Part shown: piece after piece, positions 13,620 to 24,400 of the stretch
How the letters are laid out: the number at the start of each line of letters is the position of its first letter
How positions within the stretch are numbered: the stretch's first letter is position 1
The notes under the pieces: model-generated
Seen by the model: only the letters and a program-made list of their open reading frames with translations
What the model was told of the DNA's origin: nothing
Databases searched by the model: none
Assembly (NCBI GenBank): GCA_017506865.1
Contig: JAFCMP010000007.1
Coordinates: 310,001 to 374,000, forward strand
Length of the DNA stretch: 64,000 nucleotides
Reading direction: 5' to 3'
DNA from: Tribonema minus
Lineage: Eukaryota; Sar; Xanthophyceae; Tribonematales; Tribonemataceae
Position numbers and translations under genes: made by a program

Positions 13620-15307
13620 TTATGATGTGCCTGGCGTAGGAACAGCACCGTCTAGCGGAAAGGCAGAATTAACGCTCGCCGCGTTTACGTATTTTCATGA
13701 ACACCAGATTCACGCACTCTAGAGACGTTTGCAAACTTTTGCAGAGGTAGAGCGACGGTCTCTGACCCGCTTTGAGCGCAGCTTACACCTGTTGGTCCAC
13801 ATGCAGTACATAGGGTTCCCTCGCCCCCTACCTCCGGAGGTATAAGGGAGGGGCCCTCCTTGTGTGCGTTCTTTACCAATAGAAAACCTCAGGAAATTCA
13901 TAATACACACAAGGTGTTGACAGATTTGCACACACCACTGCGCCGACAGCCACTTTGACCCACACACAAAACATGGCCTGCAAAACATGCCATGTTAAAG
14001 CTCATTTGGAAAGCACTTGCTGGCCCATCTCGCAGGAGGGAAAGACGGAGGATGCCCTGTCCCTTCTCACCGAAACGGTCAACGCCGCAGCGCAGCGCGC
14101 GGTGAACGCCTTTCACGCGCTCTTTGAGACCTTCCTGGCCAGGTATCACGATGGCTACATCATGAAGACGCCAGAGGCGGAGACCATACAGGTGAGGAAT
14201 GTGGCAGTTCACAGGGTGAAGTTGAGGTTGAGGTGATTGCCACGCACTCTTTGAGACCTTCTTGGCCAGATATCATGATGGCTACATCATGAAGACGCCA
14301 GAGGCGGAGACAAAACAGGTGCGGAATCTGGCACGTCACATCATGAAGTTGAGGTAGAAGTGAGGTTGAAGATGGCCCGAGCTTGAAGTTGCATGGTGTG
14401 GCAGCATGGGATTGGCACTGCGAGGCAGCCAACGTGGCCTGGTCAGGTACCGCAGCAGCCACATCAAGGTGGAAGCAGAAACCCGCAGTTACAACACTGA
14501 TGAGCAGCGCTAATGACTTTGCCGCTGCATCACATCGCTCCGCGTTGCCAGAGCACACTGCTGCAAGGCCACGCGGGCACTCTGACAACCTGCAAATCTC
14601 ATTGCGGCACCATGGCAAGCTGCGCCGACGCCGTTCACTGATTCCGCGACCCGCCACCACCTACTTCAACTTCAACACGTGCGCAGATGACCAAGATCTT
14701 CTACCCCAAGGCGTGGCTCCAGGCGGTGGGCTACTACCAGACGCGCCTGGTCGACGCCGTAGCGACGTCCATCGTAGACAGCGCCGGCGCCTACGACGAC
14801 CTCGCCAAGGCCGAGATTGCCCTGGTGCAGGCGCAGGTGGCGCTGGAGGCGACCATGGACTACGCCATGGCGGAGTACTCCAAGGCGCGTGCGGAATACT
14901 TGAAGATCAGCGCGTCGCACATCGACCCGCCCGACCCTGCGGCGCTGCCCGGCGCCGGCGACGGCGACGCTGACGATGTCGGTGACAGCGGCGACGATGC
15001 AACAGCTGCGGCGGAGAAGAAAAAGATGGGGAAGAAGCACGGCAAGAAGGGGCGCCATGACACCGCCACTGCCGACGCGAAACTGGCGCGCCTCGAGGCG
15101 TATGATGAGGTCGTGCGCGGCAGCGTGGGCGCGTCGCTGGCGGCGCTGCCGGCGGCGGCGGCGGCGCAGCAGCAGCAGCAGCGGGGCGGTGGCTCTCTGA
15201 TGTCGCTGGTGGTGGCACTGGTTGGGGTGGTGTGCGGGGGGCTGGGGCTGCTGGCGGGGCAGCGCGTTGCGCGGGGGCGGCACGGGTACAGCTCTGTACT
15301 CGGCTAG
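1834..15307 (+). CDS. Peptidase family C69 (secreted or membrane-anchored dipeptidase), nine exons
   Basis: C69 enzymes are N-terminal-nucleophile cysteine peptidases that cleave dipeptides. Exons: 1834-2074, 4281-4399, 5349-5473, 7548-7941, 9540-9823, 10602-10863, 12127-12282, 14036-14191, 14687-15307; phases agree and the total is 785 codons plus stop. A signal peptide (MQLVLVLGAALGAV...) precedes Cys24 in ACTSIAVGK, the expected nucleophile exposed by processing, followed by ASSDGST. Later family blocks are IEGLYGVINE, GESTCGS, ISELSRIAMERA, EVWIFHI, WVAQRVPDGH, GLWDPE, TRRVWRVLD, HYEGTPFDLS, YVPMYVA, YWAFSTVGNW and YHDGYI. The last exon adds a helical, charged, low-complexity tail of about 200 residues and a hydrophobic segment (SLMSLVVALVGVV...), suggesting a membrane anchor. 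Intron 1 appears to use a GC donor (CAG|GCAAGC). Most introns carry junction copies. The ATG at 1834 is the first in frame before the signal peptide. Confidence 0.9.
3223..3265. repeat. Interstitial telomere-like tract with head-to-head palindrome
   Basis: A TTAGGG block meets a CCCTAA block head to head, forming a perfect palindrome at 3223-3244, and continues as about four CCCTAA repeats to 3265. It lies inside the first intron of the C69 gene. Confidence 0.85.
3690..4280 (+). repeat. Six-unit tandem array ending at the acceptor of C69 exon 2
   Basis: Units of about 87-123 bp start near 3710, 3779, 3902, 3993, 4087 and 4181. Each holds 'GAGCACTGCAGTCCATTGC', 'CGCTCGCAGAGTGA', 'GTGACCCTCGGCCGTCAG' and 'GACTGAGC.TTGTGCAT'. 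The next junction, 'TGAGCGCTGCAG' at 4269-4280, is the exon 2 acceptor, so each unit carries a CTGCAG acceptor-like sequence. The remainder of intron 1 (2075-3690) shows no coding signal. Confidence 0.85.
4345..4590 (+). repeat. Echo of C69 exon 2 end plus donor
   Basis: The 3' part of exon 2 with its donor and about 60 bp of intron (4345-4460) is repeated at about 4466-4590. The copy keeps the 'ATACCGCAGGTATGC' donor and an open frame with few substitutions (for example AAT CAG becomes AAT CAT). Confidence 0.85.
5474..5800 (+). repeat. Echo of C69 exon 3 donor and flanking intron
   Basis: The end of exon 3 (ATAGGCGATGACTGCACCAT|GTGAG) recurs at about 5640-5664 as a diverged copy with TGA in place of TGC, which would terminate the frame. 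Downstream intron blocks (CACACTGCATAC..., CC..GAAGACAC) are duplicated with it. Confidence 0.75.
6150..6800. repeat. Telomere-like TTAGGG tracts in C69 intron 3
   Basis: Degenerate TTAGGG repeats lie at about 6157-6223 and again at 6747-6800. I found no coding sequence in the rest of this 2.1-kb intron (5474-7547). A C-rich stretch at 7500-7540 precedes the exon 4 acceptor. Confidence 0.75.
7942..8600 (+). repeat. Two echoes of C69 exon 4 end, mixed with TTAGGG/CCCTAA tracts
   Basis: The end of exon 4 with its donor (GGACCCTGAG|GTGAGCG) recurs at about 8083-8137 and, as a longer copy, at about 8226-8362. The longer copy reaches about 110 bp into the exon and has a small indel at GATGATATATGTTC that breaks the frame. 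Each unit also carries a nearby telomere-like tract and a 'CGCAGCGGCATAACCCTA' or related block. Confidence 0.88.
9300..9480 (+). repeat. Two echoes of the C69 exon 5 acceptor
   Basis: The acceptor and first codons of exon 5 (CAG|CAAGGGATGCTGGACTTC) are preceded by diverged copies at about 9308-9370 and 9433-9475. Each follows its own poly-C polypyrimidine tract. Confidence 0.88.
9895..10280 (+). repeat. Three echoes of the C69 exon 5 end
   Basis: The exon 5 segment encoding HYEGTPFDLS recurs at about 9899-9993, 10090-10137 and 10230-10277, with increasing loss at the edges. The first copy retains the 'GATGTG.ACAGG' junction region; the later copies have lost the reading frame. Confidence 0.85.
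10425..10525 (+). repeat. Echo of the C69 exon 6 acceptor
   Basis: A copy of the exon 6 start (AG|GTATGACCCCGGACGTCAGC) lies about 170 bp upstream of the working acceptor at 10602. A one-base loss early in the copy shifts its frame relative to exon 6. Confidence 0.85.
10985..11068 (+). repeat. Echo of C69 exon 6 donor followed by a 27-base poly-G run
   Basis: The exon 6 end (TTTGCGTACACCAAG|GTGAGC) recurs at about 10990-11030, and poly-G follows at 11042-11068. The original donor is also followed by a G run (about 10889-10901). The rest of intron 6 (11069-12126) shows no coding signal. Confidence 0.85.
12390..12950 (+). repeat. Five to six echoes of the C69 exon 7 end
   Basis: The exon 7 end (GTGCTCAACCTGATGTCGAG...CCGCCGACATGATTCAG|GTAG) recurs at about 12396-12445, 12558-12608, 12662-12712, 12800-12845 and 12895-12945, with a truncated copy near 12490-12520. 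Several copies keep a donor-like 'AAGGTA' or 'GAGGTA'. CCCTAA-like spacers separate them. Confidence 0.9.
12951..14035. other. Rest of C69 intron 7, with a 32-base poly-C run
   Basis: No gene is visible here. A pure C run occupies 13584-13615. Such a run is unstable in replication and sequencing, so its exact length is doubtful. Confidence 0.7.
14235..14330 (+). repeat. Echo of C69 exon 8 end
   Basis: The exon 8 segment encoding HALFETFLARYHDGYIMKTPEAE and its donor is repeated about 100 bp downstream with few changes, including CAG|GTGCGG in place of CAG|GTGAGG. Confidence 0.9.
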
Positions 15308-16031
15308 GGTTCAGCGCTGTACTCCGCATGTGGCTGCGTGTGACGCGCCGGGGTAGAGGGTAGTACGTGTGGGTTGCCCCCTTGCAGGGGGGGTGCACTA
15401 TGCACATGGTAGCATGGTAGCATGCTGCACCTTTAATCACCACCGAAGGCGCCGTGCCGGTGGTTTTTGTACGCGCAGAGACGCCCATTTGAGAGGTCGC
15501 CTCTGCTCACGGCGGACCATGGGTTAGAGTCAGGAACAAAGCGCAGTTGTAGCAGAAGTGCCCGATTTTGCCTTCGCGGTCACAAGGTGCTTAAGAGAGG
15601 TTTTGGCGCGGCGCAAATGAACGCTGCGCTCTGGCCGTTCGACTATGTCGAGTCGACTGCCTCCTCCTGTCGCACACCACAGCGCATGCAACTGCCATGT
15701 AAATATCATTTGCTTTCCATCAACTCAGGCATGTGTTCCGTATTTCCAGGTGCTTTCTCTCTCGGCACCAGCAATACTCGCTCACCCGCCAAATCAACAG
15801 CAGAGCTACCAGCAGCTTTACCACACTCACTTGCACTGACATGTAGGCGGGCATTATTTCTGCAGGACACCCCCTGTGCAATAGGGTGCTTCTCTCCTGA
15901 CACCATCAATAATCATTTATCCCCTTCTCGCATCAACAGCAGTGCAATCATCAGCTTTGCCACACTCACTTGCACTGACAGGCGCATCCTTTTTTTGCGA
16001 TCACTCCACTCCCCACCCACCCTCCCACCCA

Positions 16032-16062
<31 letters not shown>

Positions 16063-16221
16063 TACTTTTCAGACTTTGCCGTTTCTTTGCCGTAACCGCC
16101 GATTTTGGGGGCACTAAATCGCCTCCAGAAGATAAAAGAGATCAGCAGCAACATGAAGCTCTAATGAGCGCTGTAGCAAGCGGGAGGACCTCCATGCAGT
16201 AGCTAAGCCCTCCCTGCAGCT
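15308..16221. other. Intergenic, C69 to RhoGAP
   Basis: No convincing gene is seen. The stretch holds a (CA)n microsatellite at about 16031-16058. It should contain the C69 3' UTR and the RhoGAP promoter. Confidence 0.6.
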
Positions 16222-19200
16222 ATGGCCTCGTCACGCCGCAGCTCTTCGAGCTCCCCAGCCGGGGCACGAAGAGAGTCAATTGGGGAGGCGGCACTGCCGC
16301 TGCCTCCTTTGAATCCACCTTGCGTCTCGAGTCTGTGCATGGCGCTGCGCTACCTCTCGGAGACGGCGCTAGGGGAGGAGGGACTATACAGGAAATGCGG
16401 CCTAGCCTCTACGGTGGACTCGCTGTCGAACATGATGGTGAAAGGACTTCTGGACCAGCAGCATCTTGAGGAAGCCAACGACCCTCACGCTGTCGCTGGC
16501 GCCATTAAACAGTAAGTGGCGACTCCAGATCATGGTGCACAGCGCAATAAGCGCACGCCACACAAGTGTGTGCTGAGGCCGCAAGCAAGCTCTACTGCGA
16601 CCTCAAGTGTGCAGATCAGGAGCCTTGCTTCGACTCTTCCTGCAACAAAACCAAATGGTTCTGAAAGCGTGTGTGATGCTCTGTGCATGGCACATAGCTG
16701 CTTCACAAGCTCAAAGAGCTGGACTGTAAGGATCCAGCTCCCTTGATTGGGGGCATCGAGTGAAGGTCGCATGCCGAGATTTTGGTTCTCACACTCGTAC
16801 ATGCGCTCCTCGAGGCGCATTCATGCGACACACTGACTTCTCGCAGACACAGCAACAGCCTTGTGCCTATCAGTACAGTCAGCTCCCAAGTCGTCTTGCC
16901 CCAAGCACCAATTTCTGTCCTCAGCTCTCCAACCCTGCACACAAACCGCCATTGCACTCTCAAACGACACCCAACCACCACCCACTGACGCCATTCGCCC
17001 CTGTGTGGCGCCCTCTCCACTTAGGTGCCTGCGCCTGCACCAACCCGTCGTGCCCTACGAGCACTGGGACGCCTTTGTGACCGCCGCCGACCGCGACGTC
17101 GGCGCCCTGCGCGCGCGCCTGCCGCCGCTCAACCGTGCGCTCCTGGCAACGCTCCTTGAGCACGCAGTTGAAGTTGCGGACAACGCGGCCGTCAACCGCA
17201 TGGGCGCGGAGGCGCTCGCGCGCACGCTCGGCACCAACGTCGCGCGCGCGGGCGAGAGCGACGGCGTGCAGGACGTCATGAAGCGGCACGCGCTGTTCGT
17301 CACGCTGCTGGGCGCGTGGCGCGACGCGGGCCGCGCGTTCGAGGGCGCGCTCAGCGGCGGCGGTGGCAGCAGCGGCGGCGGCTGCGGCGGCGGCGGCGGC
17401 ATGCACAAGAGCGAGAGCCTGCTGCACATCGCCGGCGGCGGCGGCGATGCGGACGCGCTGAGCGTCGACAACAGCGATGGCGATGACAGCGATGCTCAGC
17501 AGGGAGGAGGCAGCAGCACTCCGCCGCAGCCGCGGCTCTCCTGCGACAACGCGGCTTCGGCGGCGCTGCCGCCGCGCGACGAGTTCTCCGCGTCCGCGCG
17601 CCACTCCCTCTTCGGTCGCGCGCGCCACAGCCTCAGCGGCGGCGGCAGCAGCAGACACGCGCCGCGCGGCAGCGGCAGCGGCGGCAATGCCGGTGACAGC
17701 GGCGGCGGCGGCGGTCTTGGCAGGACGGGGCACAACGCGGGCAGCAGCAGGCATGCCCCACGCGGCAGCGACAACAGCGGCGATGGGAGCTCCGGCAGCG
17801 GCAGCCCAGGTGCGGACGGCAGCCACCACGGCAGCGCTCTCGGGAGGACGGGCCATGGGTTTGGCGGCAGCAGCCGGCACACGCCGCGCGGCTGCGGCAA
17901 CAGCGGCGACGGCGGCGGCGGTGCTGCTGCTTCTCACCATCACGGACACACGCGGACGTGGCTGCACATGATGACGCGCTCGAAGAGCCCTGCTAGCTCC
18001 GACGGCGTGGCGCTTGAGTCCACAAACCCTAGCCCTAGCCCCAGTCCAAGCCCTAGTCACCACGGGCGCGCGGGGGAGGGGGGGGGCGACGACGCACCGC
18101 TGTCCCCACGCTCACACCTGTCGCTGCGGGGTCCTTCGAAAGCCGCGGCGGTCCTGGGCATCACGCTGGTGGATGCCAGCAGCGGCGGCACCGGCAGCAG
18201 CAGCAGGAGCGAGTCGCTTCATGCCAGGGCGCTCGACCGGTCGCCGCAGCAGTCGCAGCACGGCAGGGCGGCGGCAGCGGCAGCAGCGCACGGGGACGAA
18301 TGGGGGGACATGCCGCCACCCGCGCGCCTCGACATCTTCCAGTGCGACAACCCGCTATCGCGGCCACCCGGCAGCGCCAGCGGTCACAGGGGCGCGGAGC
18401 GTGACGGCGGCGGCGGCGGCGCCGGCAGCAGCGGCGGCGCGCAGTGCGATGCCGCAGCGGCGGCGGCGCACCAGCGGCGCGTCTCCGTGTCGGCGCCGCC
18501 GTCGCCGGCGCGCGGCGCCATGGCGCTGCTGCGGTCGCTGGGTGGTCACCACCACCACCATCACACGGTGTCGCACGCAGCGTCGCCGCCGCTGCGGCAG
18601 CAGCAGCGCTCAGGCAGCGTGCGCCTGCGCCGCGGCACCGCCGACGACACCGCCTCCATCGGCTACTCCACGCACGAGTTCAACGCCATAGACGAGGCGG
18701 GCGATGACAGCGGCGGCGGCGGCAGCGGCAAGAAGCACGCGCTGCACGGCAGCAGCAGCAGCGGCGGCAGCAGCGCCGCGCAGACGGCGTCGCCCAGCAG
18801 CAGCGCCCACGTGGCGCCGCGCCGCAGCAGCGGCGGCAGCACCAGCAGCGGCGGCGGCGGCGGCGGCGGCGGCGCGCCGGCAGCAGCGGCGGCGCAGGTG
18901 GCGGCGCTGCAGGCGGAGGCAAGCGCGCTGCGCGGCGCGCTGGCGGCGGAGCGCGCGTCACGGCTCAGCTGCGAGGCAGCGCTCGACGAGATGCGGCAAC
19001 GGCGCGTGCGCGAGGGGGAGGAGTGGCGGGGGTGCGTCGCGGAGGCGGCGGCGCGCGCGGCGGACATGGCGCGCGAGCTTGTGGCGCGGGAGGCGCGCGC
19101 GGTCATCAGCGCTCAGGAGCGGCTGATTCAGTCCCTGCAGGTGAGCGTGTGTGGCGTGTAGGAACTTCAAATCAAGTATGAAACAATGCAATATGAGGCA

Positions 19201-21482
19201 ATGCGAAGGCGCGCCAAGAGCGGCTCATCCAGTCCCTGCAGGTGAGCTGGCGGTGGTAGTGTGTAGGTACTTCAAGAGTGAAGTTGGAGGCAGAGCTAAG
19301 GCGCGCCAGGTGATGGTTGAGGGGTCGTCAGAGATATGCTGGGTGTGGTGAGTTGAGTGCCAGCGACATTGTGCGATGAAGGCATTTGTGGTGTGCAGCT
19401 CTCAGGCTGGCTACGAATCTGACATTTGTTTGATGTCTGCAAGGTTCATGTTGAGAGGTGCAGAGGTGTGTGCAGAAGCTTTGCGCAAGTGTGTGCATGG
19501 AGAATCATACAGTTTGCTTGAGGGGTGGTGGCAGCGGTGGTTGTGTTGCAGTGGAACTGAACAGGAAAGAGCGCGGCGGCAGCAGCAGATTCCATGCAAA
19601 GCTCGGCGCATCAACAAACAGAAGAACGATGCTCGCACTTTGATCATCACCGCGTTGATGATGTGAGGGTAAATTGGGGTGGGGAACCATACTTGAACGT
19701 AGGCACTACTGGCATTTAAGCAAGCAATGTTGTCATTGACAGCCATCCCAGTGTGTCTGTGGCTCTCGTGCCACGGCATCAGTAGTGCATGGCATCAGTA
19801 GTGCATCATTTGCGAACAAACACAAACTCTTGACTGTGCTGACCGATACTGCCAAGCGAGCAGGAGCGCGTTGACCCCGACGATGCTCAGTCTAACCCTA
19901 ACCCTAACCCTAAGTTTTCCAGCATATGCAACGCCCATCTAACGCCTACCACTGTGTTGCACTGCTGCCGCAGGCGGAGGTAGAGATGCCTGACCAATAA
20001 TGCACAGCGAGGAGCTCGTTGACATCGATGATGCTCAGTCTAACCCTAACTCTAACCCTAAGTTTTCCAGCATATGCAGCGTTCAACTAAAGCCTACCAC
20101 CGTGTTCCACTGCTGCTGCAGGCGAAGGTAGATATGACTGATCAATACTGCAAAGGGAGGACCGAGTTGCCCATGATGATGCTAAGTCTGAACTCTGCCA
20201 GCGTTTGCATTTTTCGAAGTTGCATTTTTCGAAGTTTCAAACTTTGCACCGCCCATCCAACACCATCAACGTCCTTGGAGTGCTGCTGCGGGCGGAGGTA
20301 GAGATGCCTGACCAGTAATGCAAAGCGATGAAACTTTTGCCCTTGGTTGCTAAGTCTGACTTTAACCCTAACCTTAGGTTGTCCAGTGATTGCAACACCC
20401 ACCTTACCCTGACCCTAGCCCTAACCCTAACCCTAACCCCTAACCCTCACTCCAGAGCCGACCATCGTCTTCGACTGCTGCTGCAGGCGGAGGTAGAGAT
20501 GACCGGCAGGGCCAGAGACATTGCTCAGCTTACGCATCCATGCACGCCGCCGACCATTTCCCCATGGTCAACGCAACCCATTGACATAATGTCAGGCGCG
20601 CACCACCTCGCGGCAGCACAAAAACAGCAGCAACACCCGTTCTTCGACGTCGCCGTCGCCGCTGCCGCCACTACAACCGGCGCTGCCACCGCTACCGCAA
20701 CAGCCGGCACGAGCGCTGCTTCCCGCTACGCTGCTGAAACCGCCAGCGGCGGGTGGTTTGCAGGGCTTTCAAATTCGAATGTGGACACTGTGCCAGTGGC
20801 GCTGCTGCTGCAGCAGCGGCGGCGGCGCTCGTCCTTCAGCGGCACTGCCGCCGCCGCCGCCGCCGCGCTCGCGGTGGACGCCCTGACGCGCGACGCACTG
20901 GTGGCGCAGGCGGCACTGGACCGCGCACTCATGCAGCAGCGCGACACGAGCCGCCAAATACAGGCGCAGCTGGAGCGGTCGCGCGGAGCGCTGCTCGCGC
21001 TGCCGCTGTTTGCTGTGGCGCCGCCGCCAATGGAAGAAGGGGACAAGGGTACCCCCTTGCTCCCCGCGAGTGACGCCCCCTCACGGTCCGCTGTGGGTCA
21101 CAAGGCGGCAGTGCTCAGCGGCGGCTCGGCCGCTTCTAGCCCTGGCAACTTGAAGCAGCAGCAGCAGCTGCTGCCGCCGCCGCAGCAGCGGCAGCAGCAG
21201 CAGCAGCAGCAGCGGCATCGGCACGTGGCGACCATGGCCTGCGATGGCGAGCGTGGCCCTCTTCACCAGCTGCCGTCGCGGCAGTCGCACCGGCGCGCCA
21301 AGGGGGGTACGCTGGCGGCCCCCGCCGCGCCTCCCGACGTCATGCTAGAAGTTGGGGATTTGGCACAGGAGGGGGGGGGCGGCGGGGGGGGGTATGAGGC
21401 GCAGAGCCCGCTGCTGAGGGCGTGGCTTGCGGAGCATGGGACCAAGGCGCAGGAGCAGCACGCGTACCACCACCAGCAGTAG
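16222..21482 (+). CDS. RhoGAP-domain protein with low-complexity and coiled-coil regions, three exons
   Basis: RhoGAP domains stimulate GTP hydrolysis by Rho-family GTPases. Exons: 16222-16511, 17025-19140, 20487-21482 (1133 codons, phases consistent). Exon 1 encodes the first half of the domain, including the arginine finger (Arg57) in EEGLYRKCG. The AAACA|GTAAGT to TTAG|GTGCC splice restores KQCLRLHQPVVPYEHWDAF, then NRALLATLL and NRMGAEALARTLG, typical of the second half. After the domain come several hundred residues rich in Gly, Ser, Ala and His (17340-18890), then a coiled coil (AALQAEASALRGALAAE...) ending at LIQSLQ. Exon 3 continues with AEVEM, an alanine/glutamine-rich stretch and another short coil. 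Intron 2 carries copies of both of its junctions. The domain call is firm; the Rho partner is unknown. Confidence 0.88.
19141..20486 (+). repeat. RhoGAP intron 2 with one donor echo and three acceptor echoes
   Basis: The donor junction (CAGTCCCTGCAG|GTGAGC) recurs at about 19208-19246. The acceptor junction (CTGCTGCTGCAG|GCGGAGGTAGAGATG) is preceded by diverged copies near 19965-19990, 20107-20135 and 20280-20310; the one at 20280 has lost the AG. Each acceptor unit also carries a CCCTAA tract (19889-19915, 20038-20066, 20360-20450) and a 'TTTTCCAGCATATGCA' or related block. Confidence 0.88.
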
Positions 21483-24400
21483 CGCTGCGGCGGCCTATGT
21501 ATGGTGGCGGCAGCGGCGGTGCGGGCAGCGCCGCTGCCGCCAATTGCGTGAATGCCCATGAGAGTAGCCGCTGCTTGCGCTGTCTGGGTTTGGCAGCATT
21601 GAGCATTATTTGCCTCGGTAATGTGCTGGCGTTTGGCGCAGGTGCTGCAGCCCAGATGCTTCCGAGCATGAACCTGCCATTATTTAAACACTTTGAACGC
21701 ACTCACCTGCTGATCACTGATACGAGTTGTCCTGCTCGCACAGATGCATGCTGATAATGTTGCAATGACAACCTTCACTGTTTTTTACCAGTTGCGATTT
21801 GATGCTGATCTCTGGTTGTGCACTGCATACAATGGTTCATGATGCATTCAACGTCAAATGCTGCCACTGAAGATGATTGCAAGCCCTTATGGCAACTGGT
21901 TTTATGCAATGCAGACTAATTGTAATCTAGGTGGCGCTGCGGGCACAGTTGATGAATCCACCATCAAGGTTCTCTTTGATTTTTGTTGGTGAAACAGTCA
22001 AGGGTACTGTGCTCTTTCAAGTTGCAAGTGGAACTTAGCTGTGTGTGCACGAGACGCTGAAACTAGACAGGTGCAACATCAAGACGCGGCATGAATGATG
22101 AATCCCCAATGATGACCACCTCCCGATGCAGCATTTCTCAAGTTGTCCAAGCTCGGCACAAAATTTCAACTTGACAGTCACGATCACAAATATGTTAGTT
22201 CAGATTCAACAAGCTGACTTGGAGTTGGACATGATGCGCTGGCAAGCAATGGGTACTTTCTACTTACAATTGTCCAGCGTTCATCACAACCAGGTAAGTT
22301 TCCCACAGTTCTTGGCGTGCAACAAGCCATTGTCGAGCAGCATAAGGACGGTCACTTCAAGAGACTTGTGTAAAGAATGGTCTGGTGCCCTATCGTGAGA
22401 TGCTGGCGCCAAGAAAAGTAGTCAACCATGCTTGAAGCCATTAATTCACGTGTACTGCCTAGTCCACTTCAGCTTCACCGCCTGTCAAGTGCCCCTGCCA
22501 TCTGACTTTCTGATCAGCAGACAGTACAAGCGGTCTGTAGAGTGAAATCTGCAACGATGGGCAAAGGCGAAGGGACGATGCCACCAACACTCACTGCTGT
22601 CATGATGCTATAGAGGGTACTATTTGAAGACGGCAGGTGCAAAAGGATTTGTGCAGCAGCTGCTACTCAGCGAGCTGGACACATCCGCCCCGCTGCAAGC
22701 GTTTCAGCCCCCTGTGTCCATCACGACAGGCAATCCATCAACTTTTCAGGCAGTGACCCAATGGGAGCACATGGACTCGGAGGGCATACATGAGAGCACT
22801 TGGTCCATCCTTTCACTCTGCAACTACGATAAACTTGCACTTGAGGCATATCAGCACATGTGCACGAGGCCCTCACTTGCGCCGGCCTCGAGCGATGCCG
22901 GCGGTTTGGCACTTAAGTGCAGCCCCACTGCATGCAAGCTAAATCCGTACTGTATCCCAAAGCACGGATGCCGACTACATATGCAACCATTGTCGTCATT
23001 TCCTGCAAGTGAGCCATGGTCCGCTCCGCATGCGCTTAGACTTTTGTCGGGTCACAGCATTTGTGGCTGCGCGTGTACTGCGCTTGTGATGTACTGAGGG
23101 CGCAAAGAAGCCCAGATGATCCATGTACCAAAAAGATGTTCATAGCTGTATTATATGAGACAAAACGTTATACAAAGCCTTCAATACCATCAAGCTTTGT
23201 TGCCCCGGCTTCAGCCTCGTGCATCAATAGTAGCTGTCTACCCTCCAATACCACTTGAAAGGCTGTCAACAGTAGCTGTCTACCCTTCAACACACCGCTT
23301 GAATGGCTGCCTGACTATGCCTTATTTTTTAAAAAAGCGCATAGCTGGCAGCGCACATGTATCCAAATGCAAGGACAGCTGCTGAGGGGCTGCTGAATGC
23401 TGCAAGTGATCAAGGAGTCGCAGTGCAGTTGCTCAGCTATACACCTCCAGTGAGTGGTTGCCTCACTGATACCGCAAAAACATCATGCCGCTGAGTGGCT
23501 GCTGAATGCTGCAACAATCAAGGAATCGCAGTCCAGCTGCACAAATAAACCTCGAGGTAGCGAGTGGCTGCCTCACCGATACCGCACACACATCAGCACC
23601 GGCTCTGGAGCTGCGGCGGCATTTCAAAGATTTATTCTCGGCCCAAACTTCAACAAGATCGCAGGCAGCGCAGCACTGCGCTGCATATCTTGATCAACCG
23701 CAGGCTGCCAACAGGACAACAGGCGCACACGTCTACTGCGATTATAGCCATGGCGATCGCAGATCCCTCCCCCGTGATGACGTAGGCAGTTTATGCACAG
23801 GGTGCGCGGGGTCGGCAGCAGCCGCGAAGTCACGGGGCAAGCCGTGAGGGTTTGCCGTGCCTATCTGGATCGATCGCGAGCATGTACTGAAGGAGAGGGT
23901 TAGGGCTGTGGAGGACGGGACTTGCGCCAACGGTCGCTGACATCACCACTCTGCAGCTGTCTTCACGGTGGGAGTTTTGCAGGTTCCGGTGATCGGGTTC
24001 ACTTGCCCCTGGGGCATAGAGGACTCTGAAAAGTGTAGCTGGCACCACACCTAGTAAATGTTCATTGCGCTGCACAGGGTCACGCGCACATCGACTCCGC
24101 GCCGGCCTGGAGGCTTGATCAAAGGTCGGGCTCCGCGAAGGGGTCGTGAGACTCGCCGATCGTAAAATTTGGCTAAAAAAAAAATTGGCTGTTGTCTGGC
24201 AACAACCAGCAAAGAGCGCGTGTTGGACGCTGTGCAAGGACGCTGTGCAAGGACACTCAGGGGTGGGGGCTGCTAGGAGAGGGGAGGGAGAGCTGTATCG
24301 ATAGCGCAACTGGTGAGCTTTCATTTCAACCTTGACTGCGCAGTGACGCCGTCGCGCGAGTTTGATGGTGCGAGGACGCAGGCGCAGTTGCGCAGGCAAT

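Noticed and set aside
16960..18063. Long minus-strand open frame (367 codons) opposite the RhoGAP exon
   Set aside because: Its composition is alanine/valine/arginine-rich, as expected for the reverse reading of GC-rich coding DNA. The plus strand carries the conserved domain.
19889..20450. CCCTAA repeats considered as a chromosome end
   Set aside because: Tracts are short, degenerate, in both orientations and flanked on both sides by exons of one gene.
22624..23097. 157-codon plus-strand frame with a CKLNPYC motif
   Set aside because: One short cysteine pattern is not enough for a ubiquitin-hydrolase call. There is no catalytic box and no phased neighbour exon.
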